DNA of 64,000 nt from Muribaculaceae bacterium Isolate-037 (Harlan). GTDB lineage: Bacteria > Bacteroidota > Bacteroidia > Bacteroidales > Muribaculaceae. Below, one piece after another: positions 44,663 to 54,396 of this stretch (the first letter of the stretch is position 1; each line of letters begins with the position of its first letter). Under the pieces are notes generated by a model, which saw nothing but the letters and a program-made list of their open reading frames with translations, made no database searches and was not told where the DNA came from. A program made the position numbers and the translations under genes. Where the stretch lies: contig RIAZ01000008.1 of NCBI GenBank assembly GCA_003762615.1, forward strand, positions 101,547 through 165,546. Direction: 5' to 3'.

Positions 44663-44706
44663 ACCTGTCACGGGAAGTATTATCATCTATACTTTCCGTG
44701 ACAGGT
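44663..44706. terminator. long hairpin after the second POT gene
   Basis: Imperfect 18-base arms (44663-44680 ACCTGTCACGGGAAGTAT; 44689-44706 ATACTTTCCGTGACAGGT) enclose an eight-base loop. There is no T run, so it could be a terminator, an RNA 3' end stabiliser or an operator dyad upstream of the dehydrogenase gene. Confidence 0.5.
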
Positions 44707-44749
44707 GCATATATCCAACTGCAACCAAGTCTAATTCCCCATATAAATT

Positions 44750-45919
44750 ATGAACAATTTCACATTTTATTCACCTACAGAATTCATATTCGGCAAGAAT
44801 ACCCAACAGAAAACAGGAAAAACAGTGAAGCGTTACGGCGGCGAGAAGGTAATGCTCGTATATGGCGGTCAGTCTGCCGAGAAAAGCGGACTCATAAAGG
44901 AGATAACCGATTCCCTTACCCAAGAGGGGATTGATTTCTGTGTGCTCAAAGGTATCAAACCCAATCCTACCGACGACCGTGTGTATGAAGGCATCAGTCT
45001 TGCCGTGAAGGAGGGTATCAATTTCATTCTTGCAGTCGGTGGCGGTTCAGTCATCGACACGGCTAAGGCGATTGCCCTCGGTGCCGTATATGATGGTGAT
45101 TTCTGGGATTTCTATTGTGGGAAAGCGACTCCTGTGGCTGCAATTCCCGTAGGCGTGGTACTGACGATACCTGCTGCCGGAAGCGAAGGGAGCGGCAATA
45201 CGGTCATAACCCGTCTTGACGGGCTCCACAAGATGTCGGTCGGAAGCAGTCTGCTCCGTCCGCGGTTCGCCATAATGAATCCGGAGCTTACGATGACCCT
45301 ACCCTGGTTCCAAACCGCATGTGGAGTCTCCGACATGCTCTGTCATATATTCGAGAGATATTTCTCAAATACCCCCGCACGTCTTGTCAACGGTTATTCG
45401 GAAGCAATCATGCGCGACATTATGGGGCGTGCCCTCGAACTTAAAGTAGACGGCAACAACTATGATGCCCGCGCCGACATAATGTGGGCTGGCACGATAG
45501 CCCACAATGGATTGTGTGGTGTAGGCAAGGAGGAGGACTGGGCCTCTCATCGCATCGAGCATGAGGTCTCAGCAATCTACGACGTCGCGCATGGTGCCGG
45601 ACTCGCATGCATCGTGCCGGCATGGCTCTCTTTCGTGGCGAAACGCAACCCTGACATGGTATGGCAGTTTGCAATAAACGTGATGGGGGTTAATCCCGAC
45701 GGACTCTCCACTGAGGAGATAATAGCGAAAGGGATCTCTCTTCTGAAGGATTTCTACCATGACCTCGGATTGACAACATCGCTGACGGATCTTATCGGAC
45801 GCCAGCCCGACATAGAAGCCCTCGTCAGAAGTCTTGAGGGGAATATGGGTAAGACTCTCGGTTATTACGTGCCGCTCTCTATGGATGACTGTCGGGAAAT
45901 TTATATGCTTGCCTTATGA
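44750..45919 (+). CDS. iron-containing alcohol dehydrogenase
   Basis: The 389-residue product belongs to the BdhA/YqhD branch of group III alcohol dehydrogenases and reduces aldehydes with NAD(P)H. The cofactor loop is GGGSVIDTAKAIA. Metal ligands are visible in GVSDMLCHIFERYF and HRIEHEVSAIYDVAHGAGLA. The four-base overlap (ATGA) with the following acyl-CoA ligase gene implies a two-gene operon. The pair could handle fatty acids and aldehydes or alcohols, but the physiological substrate is not evident. Confidence 0.93.
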   Translation: MNNFTFYSPTEFIFGKNTQQKTGKTVKRYGGEKVMLVYGGQSAEKSGLIKEITDSLTQEGIDFCVLKGIKPNPTDDRVYEGISLAVKEGINFILAVGGGSVIDTAKAIALGAVYDGDFWDFYCGKATPVAAIPVGVVLTIPAAGSEGSGNTVITRLDGLHKMSVGSSLLRPRFAIMNPELTMTLPWFQTACGVSDMLCHIFERYFSNTPARLVNGYSEAIMRDIMGRALELKVDGNNYDARADIMWAGTIAHNGLCGVGKEEDWASHRIEHEVSAIYDVAHGAGLACIVPAWLSFVAKRNPDMVWQFAINVMGVNPDGLSTEEIIAKGISLLKDFYHDLGLTTSLTDLIGRQPDIEALVRSLEGNMGKTLGYYVPLSMDDCREIYMLAL

Positions 45920-47577
45920 TAAACGTGACCAATTTCATAAAGCTCTATGAAAAAAGTTTTATAGAGAACTGGGATCTGCCCGCTTTATCGGAATTCGGCA
46001 AACCTGATATTATAAAATATTCAGATCTTGCCGTATCTATCGCCAAGACTCATCTTTTCTTTGAGTCAATAGGGATAAAACCGGGCGATAAGATAGCTTT
46101 ATGTGGTAAGGATTCCGCAGATTGGGTGAAGGTCTATATCGCCACCGTCACTTACGGCGCGGTCATAGTACCCATCCTTGCCGAATTCAACCCACTCGAC
46201 ATAACGCATATCGTCAACCACTCCGGCGCGAAGCTGCTTTTCCTTTCAAACTCCATCTGGGAGCATATCGAGCCGGAGGCTCTTCTGAAGGTAAAGGGTG
46301 TCGTCGGTCTGGAATCCAAGGAGGTGCTTCATGAGCGTTCCGGAGAAGAGATACACCGCCACATGAGGCTGCTGAAACGCCGGTTCAACCGACGCTATCC
46401 CAACGGGTATTCTGCCACCGACCTGAAGTATATTGACCGCTCTAATTCGGAGATTGTGGAGATAAACTACACTTCCGGCACTACGGGGTTCTCCAAGGGA
46501 GTGATGCTGACGGGTGAGAATCTTGCAGGCAACGTATGCTTCGGCATACACTCCCAGCTTCATTTCCGCAGCTCGCGTGCCCTTGCGTTCCTTCCGCTTG
46601 CCCATGCCTACGGATGTGCGTTTGATATGCTGACGCCTCTTGCCTGCGGATCACACATAACCTTGCTATGCAAGACTCCCTCGCCACGTGTGCTGCTGAA
46701 AGCCCTTGCCGAAGTGCGTCCCAATCTCGTCATCTGTGTGCCTCTAATTCTGGAGAAGATCTATAAGAACCAGATTCTTCCCATGATTTCAAAGGGCACC
46801 ATGAGATGGACCCTTGCCGTGCCGTTCCTCGATACTCTCATCTATTCGAAGATACGCAAGAAACTCGTCGACGCATTCGGAGGTCAGTTTGAGGAGGTAA
46901 TTGTCGGCGGCGCACCGTTGAATCATGAGGTAGAGGAATTCCTGCATAAAATCAAATTCCCATTCACAGTCGGATATGGCATGACGGAATGTGGGCCGCT
47001 TATATCCTACACCCCATGGAGGAAATTTGTGGTCACATCTTCGGGCAAGACTCTCCCGATAATGGAATCAAAGGTGCTGTCAGACGATCCGGAACATATT
47101 CCGGGCGAAGTATGCGTCCGTGGCACCAACGTGATGAAAGGCTATTATAATAATCCGGAGGCTACGGCTGCCGTGCTTGATGAGGAGGGATGGCTGCACA
47201 CCGGCGACATGGGCACCCGCACGCCCGACGGCACTCTCTTCCTGAAAGGACGCTCGAAGACGATGATTCTGTCGGCTTCCGGTCAGAACATATATCCGGA
47301 AGAGATTGAGGCGAAGCTCAACAATATGCCATTCGTAGCGGAGAGCCTCGTGGTGGAACGTGACGGTAAGCTCGTCGGTCTGGTATATCCCGATTATGAG
47401 GCAGCCGACAAGATCGGAATCTCGGTGGCAGACATGGAGAATGCTATGGAGAATGTGCGCAAGGAGCTTAACAAACTTGTCGCACCCTACGAGCAGTTAT
47501 CAAAAATCATCCTGATGCCAAACGAATTTGAAAAGACTCCAAAACGCAGCATCAAACGCTTCCTCTACACCCGCTGA
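45916..47577 (+). CDS. AMP-forming long-chain acyl-CoA ligase
   Basis: The 553-residue product activates a carboxylic acid with ATP and joins it to CoA. Adenylation motifs in order: YTSGTTGFSKGVMLT, GYGMTECGPLISYTPW, LHTGDMGTRTPDG, and the late Lys motif KTPKRSIKRFLY. The pattern fits long-chain fatty acid ligases of Bacteroidetes. No transmembrane segment is evident, so it probably works at the cytoplasmic face of the membrane. Its start overlaps the dehydrogenase stop by four bases. Confidence 0.92.
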   Translation: MINVTNFIKLYEKSFIENWDLPALSEFGKPDIIKYSDLAVSIAKTHLFFESIGIKPGDKIALCGKDSADWVKVYIATVTYGAVIVPILAEFNPLDITHIVNHSGAKLLFLSNSIWEHIEPEALLKVKGVVGLESKEVLHERSGEEIHRHMRLLKRRFNRRYPNGYSATDLKYIDRSNSEIVEINYTSGTTGFSKGVMLTGENLAGNVCFGIHSQLHFRSSRALAFLPLAHAYGCAFDMLTPLACGSHITLLCKTPSPRVLLKALAEVRPNLVICVPLILEKIYKNQILPMISKGTMRWTLAVPFLDTLIYSKIRKKLVDAFGGQFEEVIVGGAPLNHEVEEFLHKIKFPFTVGYGMTECGPLISYTPWRKFVVTSSGKTLPIMESKVLSDDPEHIPGEVCVRGTNVMKGYYNNPEATAAVLDEEGWLHTGDMGTRTPDGTLFLKGRSKTMILSASGQNIYPEEIEAKLNNMPFVAESLVVERDGKLVGLVYPDYEAADKIGISVADMENAMENVRKELNKLVAPYEQLSKIILMPNEFEKTPKRSIKRFLYTR

Positions 47578-47585
47578 TAATTGTG

Positions 47586-47658
47586 ACCCCGATTTTAGTG
47601 AATTGGAATCTAAGCCCCCGTCTCATAAGAAATGGAGACGGGGGCTAAAGTCGGGGTA
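47586..47658. terminator. nested hairpin after the acyl-CoA ligase gene
   Basis: Inner arms AGCCCCCGTCTC and GAGACGGGGGCT (47613-47624, 47635-47646) sit inside outer arms ACCCCGATTTTAG and CTAAAGTCGGGGT. The CTCGTCTCATAA part recurs at 47691-47702. The structure is very stable and likely ends the operon transcript. Confidence 0.65.
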
Positions 47659-47725
47659 TCAAAATTCCATACGCGATAAAGCCTATCCTCGTCTCATAAA
47701 AAATTACGTCAGCAGTAGGGTTTCT

Positions 47726-47757
47726 CTTGCACATCTCAATATTTTGTTGTAGTTTTG
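47726..47757 (+). promoter_or_regulatory. promoter of the lipoprotein gene
   Basis: CTTG (47726-47729) and TAGTTTTG (47750-47757) are 20 bases apart, close to consensus. Confidence 0.55.
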
Positions 47758-47812
47758 CCAAACTTTTTGTTATAAAGTGTTAAATTCACTTCTATTCCCA
47801 AAGTTGAAAGCC

Positions 47813-48445
47813 ATGCTGACGCATGATACATCAAATAGAACTTGCATTGCCAATCTGTTTTCCGCGATTACTGCAGTTGGCATGACCACACTCGTAGCCT
47901 GCAACAGCCAATCGGCAAGCAATGAGAATGAGCATGATACTATCGTGGTTTCCTCCGAAGTGGAGTCAGAAGCCTTTCATGCCGACAACGACATTGCCAT
48001 GACCGTCAGAAGCATTGCCGATGCCATCCGCGTCGGCGAACCGCTTGATTCCACTGAATATGATTTCGAAGGGGTTCTTACCGACGGACAGGGTGCCCCG
48101 CTATACACCGATGTGCAGGGTGCTCCGGGAATATGGGTGGTGGACGTGCTTGACAAGAAAAACGTCACAATCCGCAATCTATTCCTTGGCGATCTCCTCC
48201 CTAACGATCTTGAGGCGTATCTGCTTCAGTCATTGAATCTGACGGAGAATCATCGCATACAGTTCAATCTTCATGAGGCTGTCGACGACAATGAGACAGA
48301 TATCGTAGTCTATGATTTCGATGGGGGTTACCTTAGATTCGAAATAAGAGCCGGAATGGCACCCAACGGACTTGAAGGTCCGCTGCTCACGATTATCATG
48401 AGTTCAGATCCTCCGGCAGGGGCCGAAATACAAACAGTGGTGTAG
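47813..48445 (+). CDS. hypothetical lipoprotein
   Basis: I do not recognise the family of this 210-residue product. A signal with lipobox TLVAC is followed by a Ser/Asn/Glu-rich spacer, then an acidic beta-rich domain with LTDGQGAPLYTDVQGAPGIW. The ATG at 47813 is preferred to the GTG at 47777 because it follows the predicted promoter at a suitable distance. The last 50 bases overlap the 3' end of the convergent MBL-fold gene. The protein should be anchored in the inner or outer membrane and face the periplasm or the outside. Confidence 0.65.
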   Translation: MLTHDTSNRTCIANLFSAITAVGMTTLVACNSQSASNENEHDTIVVSSEVESEAFHADNDIAMTVRSIADAIRVGEPLDSTEYDFEGVLTDGQGAPLYTDVQGAPGIWVVDVLDKKNVTIRNLFLGDLLPNDLEAYLLQSLNLTENHRIQFNLHEAVDDNETDIVVYDFDGGYLRFEIRAGMAPNGLEGPLLTIIMSSDPPAGAEIQTVV

Positions 48446-49409
48446 ACTCATAGCGAGGCAACGCCATAAGCTGCACGTCAGCCTTACGGTCTTCAAGCGT
48501 GTTGCACGCATTCCCCACCTTCTTGCCACGCTCCTCAAGCGCCGTCCTCACCGCCGACAATGCCTTCTGCGGAGTGTTGTTGTCCTGCGACAGATGACAC
48601 AGGAATATATTCTGCAACGACGGATTAATTATCTCCTTCAAGAATGCCGCCGTCTGCATATTGTCAAGATGTCCGGCATCCGTCTGTATCCTTGCCTTCA
48701 GATATTCCGGATAACTTCCCATACGAAGCATCTGAAGATCATAGTTAGCCTCTATGACGAGATAATTCGCACGGCTCATGTAATAATAAGCCCTATCCTT
48801 CACCGCGCCTATGTCGGTGGCAAGCACAAAATGCCGTTTGTCGTAGAAGATGGAGAATCCCATATTGTCGCTCCCATCATGCGGCACCTCGAATGCAGTG
48901 ATCTCAAGTTCTCCGATATTGAACGGTATCTCCTTGAAAATCGGCTGATGATATTCCTTAAGTCTTTTGGAGATGCTATGGCGGCGCATGATGCCCGCAA
49001 GCACGCGATTGGTGCAATACACGCGGATATGCTTATGGTTTCTCACGAGAGAATAGACGTGTTTCACGTGGTCGGAATGATCATGCGTGAGAAGCACCCC
49101 GGTTACGTTCGCTATGTCGATGCCATTGCTACGCAGCATCCCCTCTATCTGATCCACCTTCACTCCGGCATCTATGATGATACCCCCTTTTTTAGTACCT
49201 ACATAACAGGAATTTCCGCTTGATCCCGAACCCATCGAGAAATAATAAAGCAGACGGTCAGACGGCATTGTCGTGCCTGCCTTAGGCTTTATTTCCGATG
49301 AGGCATATATATTGCGGCGTGTTGATGACCCCGGCGTCTCAAAACCGGAGTCAAGATCCTCAAACGGTAGTACCATCTGTCCTTCAAAAGATATTTTACG
49401 ACGTGCCAT
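48396..49409 (-). CDS. MBL-fold metallohydrolase (YycJ/WalJ-like)
   Basis: The 337-residue product has a metallo-beta-lactamase fold. The zinc motif is LLTHDHSDHVKHV near residues 105-117, and SGSSGNSCYVGTKKGGIIID before it is typical of YycJ-type proteins, which are thought to act on DNA or RNA ends. The first 50 residues are a variable extension. It is 39 bases downstream of the RsmI-like gene on the same strand. It overlaps the convergent lipoprotein gene by 50 bases. Confidence 0.9.
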   Translation of the reverse strand: MARRKISFEGQMVLPFEDLDSGFETPGSSTRRNIYASSEIKPKAGTTMPSDRLLYYFSMGSGSSGNSCYVGTKKGGIIIDAGVKVDQIEGMLRSNGIDIANVTGVLLTHDHSDHVKHVYSLVRNHKHIRVYCTNRVLAGIMRRHSISKRLKEYHQPIFKEIPFNIGELEITAFEVPHDGSDNMGFSIFYDKRHFVLATDIGAVKDRAYYYMSRANYLVIEANYDLQMLRMGSYPEYLKARIQTDAGHLDNMQTAAFLKEIINPSLQNIFLCHLSQDNNTPQKALSAVRTALEERGKKVGNACNTLEDRKADVQLMALPRYESTPLFVFRPLPEDLNS

Positions 49410-49448
49410 CTGTTTGTTTTTCCTTTTTTTCTTTACCCCTCTACCCCG

Positions 49449-50165
49449 TCATCGGGCATAGATCAGAAATATTGCGGGGCGTTTATCATAGTCATACTTT
49501 GCCGTCTTCCATTTCGACACCGGCATTGTGACTATCGATTCATTCTCCTGATCGGTTATGTCGCACGCCACACAAAGGCGTGTGCTTCCTTTCAATGTTG
49601 AAGCCAGCGAAGCCACCATACGGTTGTTGCGATATGGAGTCTCAATGAATATCTGAGTCATGTCGAGCTTCTGAGACTGCTGCTCCAGTTCGCGCAGCTT
49701 TCTCTCACGCTCACGGGGGTCGATGGGCAAATAACCGTTGAAGGAGAATCCCTGACCGTTGAAGCCCGATGCCATGAGCGACAGGAGTATGCTCGACGGA
49801 CCGACAAGCGGAACCACCCTTAAACCCTCCCGCTGCGCTATGCTGACAGGCAATGCCCCCGGATCTGCCACTGCCGGACAACCCGCCTCACTCATCACTC
49901 CCATTGGAACCCCTTCCCTCAGAGGATTGAGATATGACGACACCTCCGTGAGATCCGTGTGACGGTTGAGTTCGTAAAACGTGACAGAGCCTATGTCAAA
50001 CGACGGGTCACAACGCTTCAGAAAACGTCTCGCGGTGCGGACATTCTCAACTATAAAATGACGTAACTGCTTGATTATATCAAGATTTCCATCGGGAAGA
50101 GCAGTACGCAACGGCGCATTGCTTATATTTACCGGTATCAGATAAAGTGCGGGTATCAGTTCCAT
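49449..50165 (-). CDS. SAM-dependent methyltransferase, RsmI-related
   Basis: The 238-residue product belongs to the tetrapyrrole methylase fold, in the branch close to RsmI, which 2'-O-methylates 16S rRNA. Segments MGVMSEAGCPAVADPGALPV, VVPLVGPSSILLSLMASGFN and QIFIETPYRNNRM are typical. It lacks the longer C-terminal part of classical RsmI. The start at 50165 (MELIPALYLIP) is preferred to the GTG two codons upstream. It may be a second RsmI-type enzyme, as is common in Bacteroidetes; the exact target is uncertain. Confidence 0.85.
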   Translation of the reverse strand: MELIPALYLIPVNISNAPLRTALPDGNLDIIKQLRHFIVENVRTARRFLKRCDPSFDIGSVTFYELNRHTDLTEVSSYLNPLREGVPMGVMSEAGCPAVADPGALPVSIAQREGLRVVPLVGPSSILLSLMASGFNGQGFSFNGYLPIDPRERERKLRELEQQSQKLDMTQIFIETPYRNNRMVASLASTLKGSTRLCVACDITDQENESIVTMPVSKWKTAKYDYDKRPAIFLIYAR

Positions 50166-50191
50166 GTACACAAAATTAATAAAAATTTTAC

Positions 50192-50199
50192 TACATTTG
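50192..50199 (+). promoter_or_regulatory. -7 box of the rRNA methyltransferase gene
   Basis: TACATTTG at 50192-50199 fits the -7 consensus, with a start site near 50206 and a leader of about 25 bases. No good -33 box is seen. Confidence 0.5.
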
Positions 50200-50230
50200 C
50201 ATAATAATTTGCATAAAAATAGACCTTTTT

Positions 50231-51553
50231 ATGGATTTACCTTCCGGATTCATAACTCAAATGCGTGGGTTGCTCCACGAGGATGCCGATGATTTCCTGG
50301 CTGCCATGATGCGAGAGCCGGTGACTTCGGTACGTCTGAACCGTCGGAAACCGGGTGCCGCATTCCCCGAAGCCGAACCGGTCAGATGGTGCCGATGCGG
50401 ATTTTATCTGCATCAACGTCCTGTATTCACGCTCGACCCGCTGCTACATGCCGGAGCATACTACGTGCAGGATGCCTCATCTATGATATATCATGAGACT
50501 ATCTGCCGGATTGCCGACATCCTTTCCCACGACATAGACAGCGACACCACCCCTCCCCTCGCGTTGCTTGATGTATGTGCTGCTCCCGGGGGTAAGACCA
50601 CCGCTATGATTGACGCCTTACCCGACGGTTCGCGGGTGGTGGCTAACGAATACGTGGCTAAACGCGCTGCAATTCTGCGGGAGAATCTTGCGAAATGGGG
50701 TTATCCTGATGCGATTGTCACGAATTGCGACTCTTCCCGGTTTGCCGGAGGTGACGCGTTTGACATTGTGGCAGTCGATGCCCCTTGCTCGGGCGAAGGG
50801 ATGATGAGAAAGGAGAAAGCCGCAATTGAGCAATGGAGTCCGCAGCTCATTGAAGAATGTAGTTCCCTACAAAAGGAGATTCTGGAGAATGCGGTGAAAG
50901 CCGTGGCTCCCGGAGGATTTCTCATTTATTCCACCTGCACATTCAACCGACGTGAGAATGAGGAGAACGCCGAGTTCATACGTTCGCAACTCGGAATGAT
51001 ACCAGTAGATATGGGGTTTCCGGAAGAATGGGGCATACCTCGCGGGATAGATACGGATATACCTGCATATCGCTTCATGCCTCACAAGACTGAAGGGGAA
51101 GGGCTGTTTCTATCCGTGTTCCGCAAACCGGGTGAATGGGAACCTAAATCACTACGCAGCGTGTCGTCGTCTCACGATAAGGGAGCGGAAGTTGCCGACC
51201 GGAAACAGAATCCCAAGAGGGCTATCCAACGGGATAAAGGACGACATGCCAACGACAGGGAGAAGAAGAGGAAAGAACCGGAAACGGTGCCCGAAATACA
51301 GGAGATACTGTCGCTCAACTTCGACAGAAGCCGCTACCCGGAAGCCGATCTCACGAAAGAGGATGCCATCGCCTATCTGCGGCGCGAATCCATCACGCTC
51401 CCGCCCGACGTGCCGAAAGGACTCGTGACCGTCACATACCGCGGTCTTCCCCTCGGCATGGTAAAGAACATCGGCAACCGTGCCAACAACCTCTACCCAA
51501 AAAACTGGCGAATCCTGATGCAAGCCGGCGCTGCCCCCCAGCCCACTAAATAG
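50231..51553 (+). CDS. rRNA (cytosine-C5) methyltransferase, RsmF-like
   Basis: The 440-residue product methylates cytosine in rRNA. The SAM motif is LDVCAAPGGKTTAMID. The two catalytic cysteines lie in VDAPCSGEGMMRKE and IYSTCTFNRRENEENAEF. The C-terminal part (after a charged linker with DKGRHANDREKKRK) has the LPLGMVKNIGNRANNLYPK ending of RsmF/YebU-type enzymes. The gene is divergent from the RsmI-like gene; both modify rRNA. Confidence 0.92.
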   Translation: MDLPSGFITQMRGLLHEDADDFLAAMMREPVTSVRLNRRKPGAAFPEAEPVRWCRCGFYLHQRPVFTLDPLLHAGAYYVQDASSMIYHETICRIADILSHDIDSDTTPPLALLDVCAAPGGKTTAMIDALPDGSRVVANEYVAKRAAILRENLAKWGYPDAIVTNCDSSRFAGGDAFDIVAVDAPCSGEGMMRKEKAAIEQWSPQLIEECSSLQKEILENAVKAVAPGGFLIYSTCTFNRRENEENAEFIRSQLGMIPVDMGFPEEWGIPRGIDTDIPAYRFMPHKTEGEGLFLSVFRKPGEWEPKSLRSVSSSHDKGAEVADRKQNPKRAIQRDKGRHANDREKKRKEPETVPEIQEILSLNFDRSRYPEADLTKEDAIAYLRRESITLPPDVPKGLVTVTYRGLPLGMVKNIGNRANNLYPKNWRILMQAGAAPQPTK

Positions 51554-51646
51554 CAATCTTGAATATGTGACTGCTGGAGTTCTGTGCCCTCGCCCACGGG
51601 CGAGGGGATCGTCAAATCCTCATAAACCACAAAACCACCCTCTCAA

Positions 51647-52330
51647 ATGATAGAGATAAGAAACGTAACCAAAAGATACGGCTCGCTGACCGTGCTCCAC
51701 GACATATCACTCACAATCCCCGAAGGGGAGATTATGGCTATTGTCGGTCCGTCAGGTGCCGGAAAAACCACTCTCCTACAGATTGCCGGTTCGCTCGACC
51801 GTCCCGACTCCGGCTCCGTATTTTTCGACAATACCGATATATTCTCGCTCAAAGACCGCAAGCTTTCGGAGTTCAGAAACCGCAATATCGGTTTCGTGTT
51901 TCAATTCCACCAGCTGCTACCTGAATTTTCGGCACTGGAAAATGTGGCAATGCCAGCACTGATAGCCGGCGATAATAAGAAGACGGCCTTTGAGAAGGCT
52001 CGAAAACTGCTTGACGACCTCGGGCTGGCAGCACGTGCAGACCATAAGCCTGCCCAGATGTCGGGAGGCGAGAAACAACGCACCGCGATTGCACGCGCCC
52101 TCATCAACAGCCCAAAAATCGTATTCGCAGACGAGCCCACCGGCAGCCTCGATTCCCGCAACAGAGACGAGATACAGGATATATTGTCAGGACTGAGAGA
52201 TACGTTACATCAGACCTTCGTAATCGTCACCCACGACCCATGCATGGCATCTATCGCCGACAGGACCGTGGCTATGGCAGACGGAAGAATCACGTCGGAG
52301 ACTATTGCGGATATGAAAAATTTTATTTAA
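51647..52330 (+). CDS. lolD: LolD-like ABC transporter ATP-binding protein
   Basis: The 227-residue ATPase resembles LolD, which powers lipoprotein release from the inner membrane, and the related MacB/FtsE branch. Walker A is GPSGAGKTTLLQ, the Q-loop is FVFQFHQLLPEFSALENVAM (a LolD-like pattern), the signature is MSGGEKQRTAIARAL, and Walker B is IVFADEPTGSLDS. No permease gene (LolC/E) is adjacent, which is common in Bacteroidetes. It stands alone with about 90 bases before and 120 bases after. Confidence 0.85.
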   Translation: MIEIRNVTKRYGSLTVLHDISLTIPEGEIMAIVGPSGAGKTTLLQIAGSLDRPDSGSVFFDNTDIFSLKDRKLSEFRNRNIGFVFQFHQLLPEFSALENVAMPALIAGDNKKTAFEKARKLLDDLGLAARADHKPAQMSGGEKQRTAIARALINSPKIVFADEPTGSLDSRNRDEIQDILSGLRDTLHQTFVIVTHDPCMASIADRTVAMADGRITSETIADMKNFI

Positions 52331-52453
52331 TTTCGCATTTGAATAGGTAAGTGAGCTGTTCGAGTGAGCCGCCGACCAAGTGCTCACGATGACTTGCATC
52401 GTCTGCTTATCTCAATAACATCTATTTTTTAACCATAAACAAATATCAGCAAA

Positions 52454-52747
52454 ATGGCAACACCTGAAAATAACAAGAACCAACTTCAGATCCAGCTCCG
52501 TCCTGACATGGCAGACGGCAAATACAGCAACCTCGCTATGATCGGTCACGGTCCCAACGAGTTCCTCATCGACTTCATCTTCGCTGCTCCCGGCATGCCC
52601 CAGGCTCCGGTGGTAAGCCGCGTGATCATGAGCCCCGAGAATGCAAAGCAGCTCATGTTTGCGATCACTGACAACGTGAAGAAATACGAGGCTCAGTTCG
52701 GTGAAATCCTTCCCCGAGGCAACAACAACACAATCGGCAACAACTGA
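52454..52747 (+). CDS. DUF3467 family protein
   Basis: The 97-residue product matches DUF3467: NQLQIQLRPDMADGKYSNLA, NEFLIDFIFAAPG, VSRVIMSPENAKQLMFAITDN and an Asn-rich end. The family is small, cytoplasmic and of unknown function; it often lies near RNA polymerase genes in Bacteroidetes. Here it is six bases upstream of cysS, so the two are co-transcribed. The high share of common codons suggests good expression. Confidence 0.9.
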   Translation: MATPENNKNQLQIQLRPDMADGKYSNLAMIGHGPNEFLIDFIFAAPGMPQAPVVSRVIMSPENAKQLMFAITDNVKKYEAQFGEILPRGNNNTIGNN

Positions 52748-52753
52748 TAACTG

Positions 52754-54232
52754 ATGGACAACAACCTTTACCTTTACAATTCGCTCACACGCACCAAGAA
52801 GCCTTTCAAGCCGATACATGACGGTCATGTGGGCATGTACGTGTGTGGGCCTACTGTATATGGCGACGCACATCTTGGACACGCTCGTCCCGCTATCACC
52901 TTCGACATACTGTTCCGCTATCTGCGCCATCTTGGGTATAAGGTGAGATACGTCAGAAACATTACGGATGTCGGTCATCTCGAGCATGACGCCGACTCCG
53001 GTGAGGATAAGATTGCCAAGAAAGCACGGCTCGAACAGTTGGAGCCGATGGAAGTGGTGCAGATGTATCTCAACCGCTACCATCACGATATGGAGGCTCT
53101 AAACGTGCTCCCCCCAAGCATCGAGCCTCATGCATCAGGTCATATAATCGAACAGATCGAATACGTCAAGAGAATCCTTGATTCCGGATATGCGTATGAA
53201 AGCAACGGCTCGGTATATTTCGATGTCGAGAAATATAACCGCGATCATAGATATGGCAAGCTTTCCGGCAGAAACATCGAGGATCTCCTGTCAACCACGC
53301 GTGCTCTCGACGGGCAGGAAGAGAAACGGAATCCCCTTGATTTCGCTCTCTGGAAAAAAGCCGCGCCAGAACATATCATGCACTGGCCCTCTCCCTGGAG
53401 CGAAGGTTTCCCGGGGTGGCATCTCGAATGCTCCACGATGAGCGAGAAATATCTGGGTGAGACTTTCGACATTCATGGAGGCGGTCTTGACCTGCTCTTC
53501 CCGCATCATGAATGTGAGATTGCGCAAAGTGTGGCTGCCCAAGGACACGAAACTGTCAATTATTGGGTACACAACAACATGATCACCATCAACGGCAAGA
53601 AGATGGGCAAGAGCTACAACAACTTCATCAAACTGGAGGAGTTCTTCAACGGCTCTCATCCTCTTCTCGAACAGCCATACTCCCCGATGGTGATACGCTT
53701 CTTCATTCTACAGGCCCAGTACAGATCAACCGTGGATTTCTCCAACGCTGCCCTACAGGCTGCGGAGAAAGCTTTACAGAAAATCACCGACGGCTACCGC
53801 CGTTTGCAGAATCTGCTCCCATCGGAGAAGTCAAGCGTGGTGATGCCGGATTTCCTGTCGGCATGCTATGAGGCGATGGATGATGATCTCAACACGCCCC
53901 AGGTGATAGCACAGCTATTTGAGGCTTGCAAGATAATAAATGCAGCCTCCGACGGATTGACTAAGCTATCGCAGGACGATATCGCGAAACTAAGGCATCT
54001 CTTCGACGTGTTCCTTATCGAGATTCTCGGTATGAAGATAGGTGCGGAGAATGATAACGCTTCCGCCACCAAAGCCTACGAAGGGGCTGTCGATCTGCTT
54101 ATGGAGATAAGAAAGAATGCGAAGGCTCAGAAGGATTGGGCAACGTCTGACCTGATCCGCGACAAACTCGCCTCGCTCGGTTTTGATGTCAAAGACACCA
54201 AGAACGGGGTTGAATGGAGTCTGAAGCAATAA
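52754..54232 (+). CDS. cysS: cysteinyl-tRNA synthetase
   Basis: The 492-residue class I enzyme charges tRNA-Cys. Zinc and substrate residues appear in [20 protein letters not shown] (HIGH-type motif HLGH) and in [10 protein letters not shown] and HHECEIAQS; the KMSKS-type motif reads KKMGKSYNN. The length is standard. It follows DUF3467 by six bases and ends at a strong terminator at 54243-54278. Confidence 0.97.
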   Translation: MDNNLYLYNSLTRTKKPFKPIHDGHVGMYVCGPTVYGDAHLGHARPAITFDILFRYLRHLGYKVRYVRNITDVGHLEHDADSGEDKIAKKARLEQLEPMEVVQMYLNRYHHDMEALNVLPPSIEPHASGHIIEQIEYVKRILDSGYAYESNGSVYFDVEKYNRDHRYGKLSGRNIEDLLSTTRALDGQEEKRNPLDFALWKKAAPEHIMHWPSPWSEGFPGWHLECSTMSEKYLGETFDIHGGGLDLLFPHHECEIAQSVAAQGHETVNYWVHNNMITINGKKMGKSYNNFIKLEEFFNGSHPLLEQPYSPMVIRFFILQAQYRSTVDFSNAALQAAEKALQKITDGYRRLQNLLPSEKSSVVMPDFLSACYEAMDDDLNTPQVIAQLFEACKIINAASDGLTKLSQDDIAKLRHLFDVFLIEILGMKIGAENDNASATKAYEGAVDLLMEIRKNAKAQKDWATSDLIRDKLASLGFDVKDTKNGVEWSLKQ

Positions 54233-54242
54233 TCTATCATGG

Positions 54243-54278
54243 AAAAAAGCCGATTTCTGAAGGAATCGGCTTTTTTTT
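54243..54278 (+). terminator. terminator of cysS
   Basis: Arms of about 15 bases (AAAAAAGCCGATTTC and its complement) enclose the loop TGAA, followed by eight T. Confidence 0.95.
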
Positions 54279-54396
54279 GTTTTGTTTTTTGTTTTGTTTT
54301 GATGTATCATGATATAACATGTTATAACATGATACATCATGAGTTATCATGATTTTCATGGATTATCATGGGTTATCATGGGAGATCATGTTTTAT
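54279..54396. repeat. TTTTG and ATCATG simple repeats with palindrome
   Basis: After four GTTTT-like units, the sequence is made of TATCATG units. Bases 54303-54336 form a near-perfect palindrome centred on AACATGTT. The ispG gene ends directly to the right on the other strand. Confidence 0.75.

Noticed and set aside
52331..52453. A possible structured RNA between the LolD-like gene and DUF3467.
   Set aside because: Short partial stems can be drawn, but there is no clear terminator, promoter or repeat elsewhere in the window.
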